DNA from: Latrodectus hesperus
Taxonomy: Eukaryota > Arthropoda > Arachnida > Araneae > Theridiidae
DNA: 64,000 nt
Direction: 5' to 3'
Assembly: GCA_037975125.1 (NCBI GenBank)
Contig: CM075862.1
Location: 40,638,024-40,702,023, forward strand
Shown here: positions 45,601-60,400 of the stretch, piece by piece
How the letters are laid out: the number at the start of each line of letters is the position of its first letter
Position numbering within the stretch: position 1 is the stretch's first letter
The notes under the pieces: generated by a model
What the model saw: the letters and a program-made list of their open reading frames with translations, nothing else
What the model was told of the DNA's origin: nothing
The model's database searches: none
Translations under genes and position numbers: made by a program

Positions 45601-48600
45601 GCACAAATGATAAGTCATCTTCAGTAGGACTAACAGGTGGAGTAGAATGAGGAATACCATATTTATTTGGCAGATTAAAAGAGCGGGGCATTATTTCATT
45701 ATCCTTTGGATCTATGAAGATAAATTAATATTTTTTTTGCCTTGTAAATACAAACAAGTAAAATAAAATGCGTTTCATATCATATGAAAAAGCAAATTTG
45801 CTATCCCATACAAATAACAGTGCTTACATTTAAGTTCAAAGAAGAGGATTATAGCAGAAAGTAAATTACAAAAAATATAATTTTAAAAACTAAAATATTC
45901 ATTAAATAATTATATAACTAAACTAATATTAACAACAATCAGAAGGTTAAATCAAGGAATCCTTTACTGAACTTAAAATTAGCTTGTGTATTCCTTTAAT
46001 GTACATTGAGAAATGCATCAACAGTAAATTATGGCTTATAAATTTATTTTTATGATAAAAAAATATTTTAAAGATTTCACTCAAAGAAAAATTCCTCAAA
46101 TAAAAGTCTATGAAATATTTTATTTAAATTTAATTTTGCCCTTTAAATATAAAAATTAAGTTTTACAATATAACATAATCTTTAAAATTGCTATACTATA
46201 ATGAATAACAAACTACAAATTATTAATTTTAAAACCAACCAATTGCTTTCAGAAACCGCACCAATTCATTTGCCAACTGAAAAGAAAAATAGGCTTTAAT
46301 TCTTTATTTATTAGAAGCAAAGTACATCATAGTATGCGCAATAAAATTTATTAATTATTCTAAATTGAAAGAATATCATACGAAACAGCTTATGTTGAAC
46401 AAAACAATTTCTATGCCAAAATTAATTAGTGGATTATAAAGAAAAAATATGTGATCTTGAAAAAGAAAATAAAAATTTATAAAGTATGACCTATTCATAA
46501 GAGTTTAATAGTAAAGATTATATCGTAAAGACACAATACACAACAATATTATTAATGAAGAATGAAAAATAAAACATGATAAAATAATTTAATAATTATA
46601 GTTTTTAAAATTCACATAAATTATATGCTTATTTAAATAAATCAATGCTTGCTTATATGATCTTATTTATATGAGCTCATTACAATATGTTAATCTTTAT
46701 TCTATTTCAATCAGTAATAATTTTGTTAAAGGTATCTATTTTTAATTACCAGCAAATTTCAACTAAAAAATATTTTGTGGTGCTCATTTATGCTCAAAAG
46801 AATGTAATAAAAGATGAGACAAAAGATATTTATCAATAAAAACTTTTTCATTTCTTTAAAATTATGTAGCATACACAAATTGAACAATGATCAAAAAGAA
46901 AAATTTAATGAAAAGACATTATTAACAAACAATGATAATTCTAAAATACATACTTCCCATTTCCCAGCTTCTAATGAAGAATCCAAAAGAAATGTAGCAT
47001 GCTGTTGGCTCACTGAAGACAATTCTAAATTTTGCAAAATAATCAAATAAGAAGCAGCTGTTTCCAATTGTCCTTGGTTCAGACAAGCCTAAAATAATTT
47101 ATCAGCAAAATAAAAAAGTAACATTTATATAAAAAGCAATATCAGAAATGAAATTAAAGAATTAATATTACTGACTTGAAAAAGATTTTTTGGATTTCCA
47201 ACAGCGGAAAAAAGATAAGGCCACAATGCTAACTCAGTTTTTCGTGCACATTGAACAACAGTTTGTAGAAAAACTGGGAATTCTTGAATAAAATCAATTA
47301 CTCTTGGCAATAAAGCATCTGCATAGATAAATATATATTATGCAATCATTTCGAATTCTTATAAAATAAGACTTTTTTAGTTATTATATTTAGTAACAAG
47401 CAAAAACATTAATATACATATATTATAAGTTAAACATTTTTAAAACTTATCTATATTAATTATTTTAAATTGTATTAAACTTAGTTAAAAGATATTTTCA
47501 TTTGAAAATAATTTTGATTATAACAATGAGCAGACAGCTCAAAACCTTAAATTTAATCCAAATGTGTTAATATTCCTAAATATTCTAATGGATTGATTTA
47601 TTTGTTGCTCCAAAATAGATTCTGTAACATTATAAGCATCCACAGCCAGAAATGGCCATGTTGGTTAGGATATTGTTCTCATTATCAGGGGAAAGTAGTG
47701 AGTTTGAATCCTGACTTAATCAAAAATCTGTTGTGTTCACTAAAGGCTGCTGGAACATGTTAAAAACTTCACAATGTCCTGCAAATCAAATTATACCTTT
47801 GGGGCTGGCAGATCAAGCATTCAGACGTCTTCTGCTTGATATCTGCTTCAAAATTACAAAGATTCCTACTCGACAGCTCTCCTCTAGCTGGTAGAAACAA
47901 ATTCAGGGCTAGGTATAGGGAAGCATGTTCGTGCATAAACAACTACAAGCCTCCATGTTAGAAGTTGGATTCTAGCCCATAAGCTACTGAATTGAAGACT
48001 GAAACACTAATCATTCATTCACCAACTAAATAAATTTTCTACTGAGTTACTATTCACAAACATAAAAAAGGAAATAGTATGCATGACATCAATTGCACAC
48101 ATTAATCAATCATCGATATAAACTAATATAAATTCATCTTTGTTAAAATTAATTTCATATAATGAAAGACAAAAAACTTTAACTAGATATTTTTTAATCA
48201 ACTAACCAAAGAAAAGATTGAATAGGAAATTTTAATATAAATATTTTGATGTCTAAGCTGACTTTGAATTACAGTCAATTATATTAAATTCAATTACAGT
48301 TTGTAGAAAAACTACTTAGCGTTGAAAAAATGTTAATAACATAGAAATAAAATGTTAATGAAGATAATGAACACAATAAATATTATAATCAAATGAGTTG
48401 GCAGTCATATATAATTTAATTTACTAAATACATAGGGAGATTATTGAATGCTGTAACAAACACAAGTTTCTTTTATTTTAAAATTATAGAATAGAAAATG
48501 AAGAAATAATTGTGTATTAAAATTCATAAATTGCTTTTATTACTTAAATATACTACCTTTTTTTATAATTACAGAAAATTATCTTGTGCTATTTTTATGG

Positions 48601-51600
48601 CAATATAGATTACAATAAATCAGGCGTGGATAGACTTTTTTGGGTTACAAGCTACTTTAAATTTTATATTTGTTTTGTGATTATCCTTGAAGATGATTAA
48701 GAATCAAACAAGTATATTTTTAGGAATAAGGATAATAAATAATAGTATTAATAATCATTCCATAATGTCCTTTTGGTTCATCGGTAAATCAGCTTCCTTA
48801 ATGGCCATTGCTATTTTAAATGATACTTTGTTTCATTCAAACAAGAAACAATTTTTTAAGAGTCTAGACTCTTGCCTGTTTTGAGTCTTAACTTTGTTGA
48901 TGATAAGATCTTCCAGTTTGTAAATAAAAAGGTTAAGGGGATTTAAATTTGAAAGACAATGAATTTTTTTTGTCAGATATGAATTAATGTTTTACTACAA
49001 ATATTGATACAAGAACAAATTTTTGACACTGCATAAATACTGATATACACATTAAAGAATGAGACTTTTATAAAAAAACAATAAAAATAAAATAAGTATT
49101 AGGAATTATAATATTTATTTTTCTTGTATGATTTATTCAATCCGGTTGGATCTAACATTGTAAAGCTACTGATAAAAAGTTCTCAGGATCTTAAAGCTAC
49201 CTACCATACTAAGGCAGATACAAGTGAGTTAAATATATAATAATAAACAAAAATAACTCACTTATCAAATGAAGCAAAATATAATAAAGGAATAGAATAA
49301 AAAATATGAGCAATATGTGTTATTTGAGATTCACTCAACACTCAAAAGCTTATTTTATATATCAATTGTAATGTGTGAAATTATTTTGCAAAAAGAAACC
49401 AGTTAAAAAATACATTCACAAAATTTAAATTTTACGAATGATTTTGCTTTTTGTTTACTCTTTTATAAGGAAAAATAATGGTACTTTTCCATTATTTCTC
49501 CGTAAGATGATCATCGTAATGAGAAAGAAAAAAAAATCATAAATTACTGTCGTAAATATTGCATTTACATTGTGTATTGTTTAAAAAAGATTATTTATTT
49601 AGTATTTTTAGTAACTAATAAAAAATATAAACATTTTATTTACATATTATAAATTAAATAATTATCACTCATTGACAAAATTTATTTAAACCCCAATGTA
49701 TATTTCTGTCAGAAATTGCTTAACAATGGTATCAATGATCGACTATGTACGAATATAAGAGTACTTTTTTTCAATGAAACAAAATTAAATTTTGTTTTTT
49801 TTACCCATAACGAATTGTGATTGTAATGCTCCTTTCAATGAACAAAATTATCTTATGAATTATAATTATGAATTTTGCAACAACTTGCTTTAGCTTTGTT
49901 CATCACTCTAAACTCAATTCTTGTCTGTGTGAAAAAAAAAGAAAATATTGAAATATATTTAATTTAAAATAAAAATTTCAGCCATCAAAATTATCATATC
50001 TACATTGTATTATTCTTACTTCTCTATAAAAAAACATTTTGTTAGGATTATAAGCGAAAGCATAATGGAAAAGTACCGAAAAACCTTATTCTAAAATTCA
50101 CATAATTTGTTAAATGTGCCATATGCATTAAGTGCACTATGTTCATTTCTTCAACCCAGAAATAAATTCAACTGGGATCTATTATTCAAAATGAATTTCG
50201 AATTAATAAGATCAACAAATGAATAGTTCAATTAAAGGCTGAAGCACTAACAATTCAACTCTCAATTTGTACTAAACAAAGTAATACATTAAACTGCATA
50301 TAATTCAGAATGGAAAGAATGTTGTCAGCATTAAGGTGCAGTATTATTGAGAATTGATAGAAATCTATTACCACAGGTCAACATATTTAAAGTAATATAA
50401 TCACGTATATCAATATCAAACTTTTTATTTATAATATATTCAGCATTGATTTTTACTTTTGAACAGGATATTTTTAAAAACAATTTTTACTCGAGTCTTT
50501 TTTTTTCTAGTCAAAGATACCAAAGGAAGCACAATAATTCTTATTTTGAAATCATCCTAATATTCATGAATTTTCAAATATATTTTTGAAAGTTTTCAAC
50601 ATAAATAATATTATTTTTGAGTTTTTGATATTGTTTATTATGATAAAAACATTTTTTTTCTACCATAAAATATAATGCCAACACTTTTATTACTATACCA
50701 CCTGAGTAACTGTTTACATCCTTGTAAGTCTTAGAATTTATATGCAATCATTAAGCTTACATTTCATTTTTTAGATGACTGAGTTTGCTTAGAATTTACC
50801 AGTTATTTTTTGAATAACAGGGATTATTAAACTGGAAATTACATCTTAAAATTCCGAACTATAACCAGCCAAATTTGAGGTGGGAATCTAATCCATAAAT
50901 TGTTGAATTAAAAACCCCCAAAGCAAACAATTTGGTTACAGGATCAGCTGAGATATGATTGAAACCAGATAATTTTTAATATTTCATTGCTTAGACTTAT
51001 AATCTACTCTGCAGTCGTGTCATTAAAAAAAGAGTTGAAATTTTTAATTTTTTTATGCACATTTTTGTTTTGGTTTGTAGCTCAATGACCATTTTTTGCT
51101 CACAAGGGGTAATTAAACCAGGATCTACAGTTTAGTGTGTATTCTGAACCTATGTGGAGCTAAAGGCCAGAGCACTAACCAAACAGCTGCTTGCTTGATT
51201 TATCAAGGTATATGAGCAAATTGGTCAGTTGATTCTATCAGAATATCACATAGATTAGAAAGCTACATCAATGATTTGGTTGATGTGAGAAAAGATGCAA
51301 TGTTAGATTGTCAAGCACTACATAATTTCTTTAATGCAGGATTGAGCATCATTAAACATGATGAATGAAAAGGGATTGATTTAATCTTAGAATAATAATT
51401 TGAGAGGTTATATTTGTCTCAAGTATAAATGTAACTATTTGCAAATCATATCATATACAGACTTTGGATGAGAAGTGTATTGAATGGGAAAGAATGGTAT
51501 CCAGCCTGCATAATACACAGAAGTTCTAGCTGATCCATGAGCACAACCATAGTTAATATGAGTGAATGGCAGACATGAAATATTCTGTTTTGAATAATAT

Positions 51601-54442
51601 GATCTGGATATTTCTTTACTATGATTTTTACTTAATAATAGTCAACGATTCATAATTTTACACACAAAAACCTATTAAGACTAAGTTACCTAAAGTAAAC
51701 TAAACAATAAATTATTTGAAACATCAAAAACCTAATGAATGATTAAATATAAAATTAGATGCTTGTTCAAATAATTAAAAGCATCATATTTTACTGAACA
51801 AAATAGCATTGCTTTTATTGCGCCAAAAAAATACCTGGTATAGGATCTGACGATGTAGCTTCTTCTTCAAGAATTTCATGCAATAGTAGCTCTAACGAAT
51901 GAGGAAAATATGGCAAAGTAGAACAGCTACGAGCAATTTCCCAGGCATGATATCCTAAACTAACAAAAGAATAATTTGTGATACAACACAAATAAAGACT
52001 GAATACTTTATAATGCTTAGTTAAATTTAATGCAAATACTTATAACTCCTAAACAGAAAGAGAACTAAATAATTATAAATGTTTTTAACTCTTTATTTTA
52101 ATAATTAATACACTGCCCAACACTGAAAAGGCAGCACCAAGGAGTGGCCAGAAAATTATGCAAACTTCAGGGTAGATACACATTACAGAGTTATATAAAT
52201 GATGTGAAATGCGCTGCTCTCCTGCAAACAAATAATAGGGTGTAAGGTGAAGAACTAGTAGAATAGGTAATATTGCTGCTTGGAAAATAATCATTGAAAG
52301 TTTATTTATGCCACAAAGGACGCCTGTAATTGCAGAGAATGCCTGGCTAGCCTCGATGGAGCCAGTTCCAGCAGACACGAGGGGCATGGTATTGGATTGA
52401 GAAGGTCAGGTTAGTCTTCACAGCAAATCGCAACTGGCAGACACCTGGATGCGTCCACAATACACTGATTGTGGCAAAGATGGTTTGGAACAAGGAACTG
52501 TAAAATGTTTGCGGGGTGTTGTAGCTACAGTTATGTCAGCATGCATCAACACGTCCAACAAGAGGCAATGGCGGCCCCCAAAAACATATCTATCAAAATT
52601 CTGTAGCATGCGCAAGATACCTCAGATACTCCTATATTGAGCAGAACCATTTGACATGATTGATTGCTACCAGCCAGTGCTCATTAGTGTCTGTTAAGAA
52701 GGCTGCCATTGGCCTACAGCACAGACACTGATGTCTGGAATGATGACGGATTAGAGCAATGCAGACAAGAGTGTGGCGCAGTATCGATGAGTCATGCTTG
52801 TGTTTCTTTAGTGATAGTCACCGTGTACGAGTATTTAATCTACGTAGAGACAGGTCAAATACTGCAGCAATTGTGGGATGCCCCAATGTGAGACAATGCA
52901 GCATTATGGTTTGGGGTACCATTTCATATGATTCCAGGTCATATCTAGTTCATATTTAGGCACTATTACAGCCCAACATTACATGGATGATGTACTGCGG
53001 CCAGTGATACTTCCTTACACTCAGGAGCTGCCCAATACCCAAAATAAGGAATGACTGCACATTGCTCGCATCAGTCAACATGCCCAGCAAAGTGTACAAC
53101 TGCTTTCCTGGTACTGTGCTTGCCAGATTTCTTACCAATCGAACATGCTGGAGATATGATTGGATGTCATTTGCAGAATGACACCGCCTCCTTCAGAAGA
53201 CACACTTTGGTAAATGGTTGACAGGGATGGGAGAGGGCTACCTCAGGATGCCATCCATACTCTCACTGACTCTGTAGCTAGACATGTTTCTTCATGTATC
53301 GCCATCCACGCTGGTCCTACAACCTACTAACCAGACTCTATTCTCACTTAGTATTATGCATATCATTACAAAATACAGCTCACTTATTGTTTGTTGCTGT
53401 CTCTCTCTGTTTGCCGATTTTCATCACTTTTTGGCAACTCCTTCCTTGATGTTGCATTTTAAATGTTGGGAAGAGCACATTAATTAGTAAAATATATTAA
53501 ATGTTTGATTATTAACAAGGTTAAACTTCAACTTCAAAACAATCAATTGTAAAAAATAAACTTTAAAATATTTTCAGCATTAATTTACAAACTTGTTTTA
53601 AGTTATAAATTATTTAAGGAATAGCTGGATTTAAAAACTATAATTTTGTTGTAGATATAAAATTTTTAAGAATTTGTAGTAAATAATCTACAAAGTTTTC
53701 ATTATTTATATGCCATGAAAAAATTAAAAAAATTCCATAGATTTCATTTCATAAAATATAATATACATATTTGTAGCATTTGTGAAATGATAAAATGATC
53801 CATAATATAAGTTTATAAGTACTGTATTTAATATGCACAATCCTTACAAGACACAATTTAAAAGCATTTCTGCCAGTTAATAAGTTTTTGAATAATTTAA
53901 AACCAAAATTTATGTGAAATCATAAAATACATGAATAAATTTTAAAATTCTTATAGTACTTTATTAATAATACCATTATACTTTTCTATTAAGTAATAAC
54001 CTTCTAAATATAAATGAGAAAACCTGAATATTTATATATATGCGAATCAAAATAAAAAATTGGAATATAAATTTAAGGAAAAGTTATTACTTACTTGCGT
54101 TTTAATAGCTGCCTTAATATATGATGTAAATATACTTGACTCTGAAAAATTATGATTAAACTTTGTATTTAAAAATAAAATAAATAATAAACAACTATAA
54201 CAGAATAAAAACAAAAGCAAAGGATAAAAGAAATGTTCAATTATTTTTTATTCTATAAAATATTCTAATACTCAAAAATAGGTAGCATAATGAAAACATT
54301 TGAAAAACACATACTGTACGAGAAACAATGCAAAAGGGGTGCTTCCCATAACTGTCTGCAGGAAGAAGTACAGTTTCATTTTCTGCACCCAAGATTACAG
54401 CATCTTCATATAAAACAGCTGTAAATGGGAAAAATGAAATAT

Positions 54443-54495
<53 letters not shown>

Positions 54496-57400
54496 CATAA
54501 TAATTCATACAATATTTACAAATAATACATAAATATGTATTATTTGTATATACATATTTATTATTTATGTAGAAATTGTTAGTTCAGTAATTTTATTTTT
54601 AGAAATTTAAACAATAATAACTTTTAAAGATAATTTTATATAATAATTTGTATATAGCATACCTAAAGGATAAATATAAACAGGAACTGGGAGCATGATT
54701 CTCTTAGACATAAAATTATGAGATCTTTGTTTTTCTCCATCTCTTGGAAACAATGGAAGCCACACCTTTAAAAAAATTAACTTTTAAGTCTAAAAATCAT
54801 AGGTTTTTTAAGTGGTTAAGAAAAATCCCAGAATTATGTTTTCATTAGTTATTCACAGGTTAGAAGAAACTGAAGATTACAATTTAATATATACATTAAA
54901 TTGAGAAATTTTATCTTAGTTTCAATAAATTTTGATCTTATTAAACATGTTATTGAAACAATATCAAACAAATGAATTTTGGAAAGAAAACACCAGGAAA
55001 TAAACGTTGTTTGTAATCAGCATACCATTGAACCACTTTGTATATATAAAGAATAAACATATGATCAAATTCAAATAAAATTTTGATTAAAAATATATCT
55101 CGAAGATTTGCATTCTAAGATACCACAAACTTAATCAGATTAGTCTGACTCTGATATTAATTGAATTTCCACCTTCTTTGGATACTTAATTCAACTGTTA
55201 TAGCAATTTGTTTTATTTATACAATTAAAAAATGTCTGACTTGTATGTTTTGCATCCAGAATGAAATTTTGCATGACCATAGAGAACTAAAATTAAACAT
55301 TGAAGTTTGTGGAATCAAAACAAATAAAACCTACAAATTTTCATTTATTCAAGTAATACAGCAATTTTTCAAAAAGAAAAATCAAAGAATGTAGCTAATG
55401 TCTTCAGAATCCAAATTTAACTGAATTAGCATTTTTATTAACAGTAATCATGACACTAAAAATGTCTAATAACAAAAGAATTTAGAATCTTAAGGGTTAA
55501 AAAAGTGATTTTTTTAAGATTTATAACTTAACATATACATTACAATGGTTGCAAAATTTCAATTGATTTTTAATATTTATTGGTTTTGTATTTAACTTAA
55601 CTACACCTTCATTTGATTTCATGATAACTTAATATTACAACCACAGCTTGATATTAAATGTAATACATTATGCTTTTCAAATTCCTGTATCATCTTTACC
55701 ATTTTTCATTAAAATAATAAAAAATTTATACAAGAATTTCCCCAAAATTTAAAAGACTTTTTAATTTTTTTAATCAAAAATTTAATATAGGTTTAACAAT
55801 TAACTTTTAATAAAAATATCGTTAAAAGTCAAGTCTATTAATTAATACAATCACATGCCAGTAATCAATATATGGACTTACTACAACACTTTACAATAAA
55901 TAAAAATTCATTACAGATTTGATCAATTAAAAAATAACAAAATAATCATTTCAAATAAATGAAAATGTCTTATTTTTCTAATGAATAGAAAGTTATTAAA
56001 CGAATTAATTAGAAATGAAACAACTAACAATTTCTATAGTAATTATATATTACTTTGAGGCTAATAACAGAAGTACCTACACGCATACCATGAGCACCAC
56101 AGGATATCCACAAGGCTTCTGTAAGATGAGGTGTTTCTTTTGAGCTATGTGAGCACACCCAAACATTTTCAACACAAGATGCAAGCACTGTAGGTAATCC
56201 ATAAGAAGGTATTTTCTATATCATAAAGATATGCAATATTCAAATTAAGGTAAACATTTTAAATTATTTAAAACAAAACATAAAAATAACTAAGAAACCC
56301 ATGAAATTTATTGTATAGACTTTAATTCAAATTATTTTGTATTTGAGAAACTGATAACTTAACATTAAATTATTGTCCAATAAATATTTATTTTTTCAAA
56401 TATTAGTAATTCAATATCAAGCAAATCCAAATTAATAACAAGGTGATTAAATAAGAGAGCACAATAAAATCAAAGTATTCATTCACAGGAAAAAATTATA
56501 AATGACAACATACACATATAAAATTGTTACAGATAATAAATTTAGCAGTTGAAAATAAACTTAAATAACTTCTTGCAGTTTTATATTATTGCATTTTCAG
56601 ATTTTAGCATTGAATGATTATTTAAGAGCTATAACATCTTAGAAAAATTTCAGAAAGATTTTTGATATTGTTTCCTAGACAAGAAATTTATAAGTGTTAG
56701 AAATCTAAATTGAATAGATAACTAAGATGGTCATGTAACACTGACTATTCAATATGCTAATTTATTTCATGAAATTTTCCAACAGAGAAGTTTAAACTGA
56801 TTTCTTATTTCAGTTCATTAGATCTTGTTGAAAAGTTACAACACTAAAGATAACATAAAGATAGCAATAAAATAGTGATAAATAACATGAAGTGGCAATA
56901 TTTTTATTTCAATCTTGGTAAATATATTATTACCTAATAAGTACAGCACTAAATGTGACATTTTGTTAATTCTCAGGAAAGACTTACTGGCAAAAGCTGT
57001 GTTTAAAGGGGAAATTGATTCATTTCACTCTAAAAATCAATTATTGTAAAACATGATTAAACAATTATTGAGTAAACTGACTCTTAACACATTCATGGTG
57101 AAGGTTGATAGTATCATTTTAAAGAAATTTACTTATGAAAAAGTTAAAAGTTAGTTCATTAAACTTCAGAGATGTAATTTTGTTATACCTTTATGGTAAT
57201 ACAGCTGATCCATATTATATGGATGCAAATTATTTGCTATTGGTCTGAGATAAGTGATACTTGCAAAAAAGTTTATACGTGATATTATTTGTATGAAAAA
57301 TATATTTCATGATCTTTAAAAACCTTTGTTAAATTTTGTTTCACAGGAAAAAGTTAATACTTTTTAGTTTACTACTTAAACATTTTACATTTTTCTAATA

Positions 57401-60400
57401 ATATTGTTATTGTTTAAAACTATTTTAAAACCTTTTTATTCTCTTTTGAAATAATAGTAAGATTTCTTAAACTGTATACTTTGATGACTAGTGTAATACC
57501 AGTTATACTATTCTTTATCAGTAGAATATCAGAGAAGTATAAGTATTAATTAATTAAGAGTCCTATTTTTCAGAATTTAAACTAAATGTCAGATTACTGT
57601 GAAAAATTGCATTTTTAATATATTTAAAGCAATCTTTTATCTGTTTTACATACAATCATTCATATAAGCTATATTTATGCAGAAACACAATAAATGTCAT
57701 TCAATATTAAATTCTTAAAATTTAATTAATTTTATAATAGAATTTAAAAAATCCTTAATTAGCTACATTTTATTATCAGTTTTCAAAATTTCATATTATA
57801 GATGCTTTTATTTGCATAAACAATTTGATTAAAATATATTGTGAACATTGCAAGAATATTTATCAAGACTATTATTTTCAAACAATCATATAAATTATTA
57901 CATAGTCATCTTACAGACACATTTCATAGTGCATTATTTCAATTAGCAAATAATAAAATTTTTCAATTCGATAAAGAAGTTTTTTAGCATTTTATAAATA
58001 CATCAATTTACAAATACACTGAAATATTGCTTTAATCTAAGGTAGTTTTATTTTGTATAAGATTTAACAAAAAATTTTTGTCACTGAATATTTATGAACA
58101 TTGGAAGAAAATGAAAAGATTTAAAAAAAAAATATTTCAAAATTGAAAAAACTGTTTTTGGAATAAAAAAAATTAAAAATTTAAATTTCAAATTAGCATT
58201 TCTTTTAAAAACTGAAATATTTTTTTATATTTTGTTTGTTTGTCGCTCAACGGTCATTTTTTGCACATGAGGGCTAATTAGACTGGGACTTACGGTTTAA
58301 AGTGGATTCCGAACCACTACAAACATCCATGCCCAAGGTGGGATTCGAACCCACGAACTGTTGAACCGAAGGCAAGAGCGCTAACCATTCGGCTGCCAGC
58401 TCGGCATACTTTTTTTTTTATTATATAAAATGAAAGCAAAATAAGAAATGCATCACTGCGTATGAAATAAATTGATCCTTCATTTTTTTATAAAATTCTA
58501 ATACAGATAATATTAAAACCTGATTATTATTGTTAGCTGCATCAGATGTTTTTATAACTGGATCTTGTTGTAGAAGTAATAGTCGGCCACAGACATTTAA
58601 AAGTATGCTTTCATCACCTTTTCGAGGCCACCTAACTAAAAGAGAAAATTTGAAAATAAACATTTTCAAACAGAGTTGAAATTAAACATCAATTGACATA
58701 TGCAATGAGCATGTAGTTAGTTAAACAAAAATCCTTTCATGTAACATATAGATAACTTCTCTGTATTTATTTCATTTATTCTTAGAAAGTATTCTTAAAT
58801 AAAGATGTAATAGATTCATAAATAAAGAGTTTTGAATTAATCTAATCCCTTTGTTAATAAAAAAGAATAATTAATAGAATACATTTTTTGATAAGACTTT
58901 AACTGACATAATATCTTCCAAATTTAAGTAGTAATTCATGGATGTTTATTTTCAATGGTAATATAGTGTGTTATTAATGTATGAATCTTTTAATACAATA
59001 AATATAGAGATGATATCAAAATTATATATTTCAAAGTTTCCAGGACTATTAACAGACAATTTTTTAAATAAAAGAGAAACACTAATTTTAGGAGAAAACA
59101 ATTTTTAAATATTTATTTTTTCTTTGAAAAAAATTCTTATGCTAACATCACATTTACATAATGAATAAGAATGCTTTTTATGCATAAGAATCTTGTGTAA
59201 TATAGAAATAATAATATACAGTTGAAATAGTCAACTTACAAAATAGTAAGGATTATAGAAACTATAATAAATTCTTAAGTTTAGTACAAAAATTCTAATT
59301 AATTTTATTAGTTAATTTATTCAGATGATAAATACTTTTTTAATATACAAAAGTGACTAGGAGGAGGCTGGTTGTTTGTTTTGTCATTAAAAAATCACTT
59401 TTTGCATATGAAGGCTAAGTAGACAGGGATATACAGTTTAAAGTGGATTCTGAATCACTATGAATATCCTAACCCGAGGTTATTTGAATCCACAAACGGT
59501 TGAATCAAAGGCAAAAGTGATAACCCTTTGGCTACCAGCTTGGCAAACCAGTGGGGAAAAAGTATATTTAAATATTTTAGCAAATAAATTGTGATAAATA
59601 TTTAATTATAATTGACTAAAAAAATAAAAAACATTAATTTTATTACAAAAAATTATGGAAATTTTTTAAATTTAACTAATTAATTAAGAAATACATAATT
59701 ACTTTTTTGTAGAATGATATAAATTCAACAAAATTTTTGATAATCATTTAACAAATATAGTTTTCAAAGTCATTATTTTTTCTCACAACCACTTTAAGAT
59801 GTATTTAACTAATGAAAAAATATTTTGACACAAAAATTTAAAAAAAAAATGCTCTTAAAACAGTTGAATACAAATGCTAAAAATCTTGGCATTCATGAAA
59901 TTTCAAAATGTAAACAAAATAATAATCATAAGTACCTGTTTCTGTACATAATGAGGTTAACAATGCAGATACTACACATGCAGGATGAAATACTAGATTA
60001 GATATGTCCAGTTCTAATAATCTGGTAATATGAAGAACACTACCTGCAACATACGAGATGGCAATTTTTATAAATAAAATAAATTAAGAATGAGGCAAAG
60101 TATTGTGAAGAATTAGTCGAAACAAACCAAAGATATCATTTAAAATAATTTAAACAAACATTAAATAAATTTCTAAAAACAAGAATGTATTTCTTTAAAA
60201 TTAAAAGGTAGAGTTTTATGCAGCTGATTAATATAATTTATACAAGTTAAAAATATGAAAATGTTAATACTGATATTAAATCTATAAACAGAAATAATGG
60301 TTTCATTCTTTATGTCCAGGTAAAAAGTTCATAAAAAAAATTGTTTGCATAAAAAAAATAAAAAAAGTTCATAAAAAAACGTATTTTAAAGTTATTAAAT

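Noticed and set aside
52085..52387. 100-codon minus-strand frame with membrane-like segments
   Set aside because: It lies in the 5' end of a Tc1-like transposon on the opposite strand and includes the inverted repeat; treated as a shadow frame.
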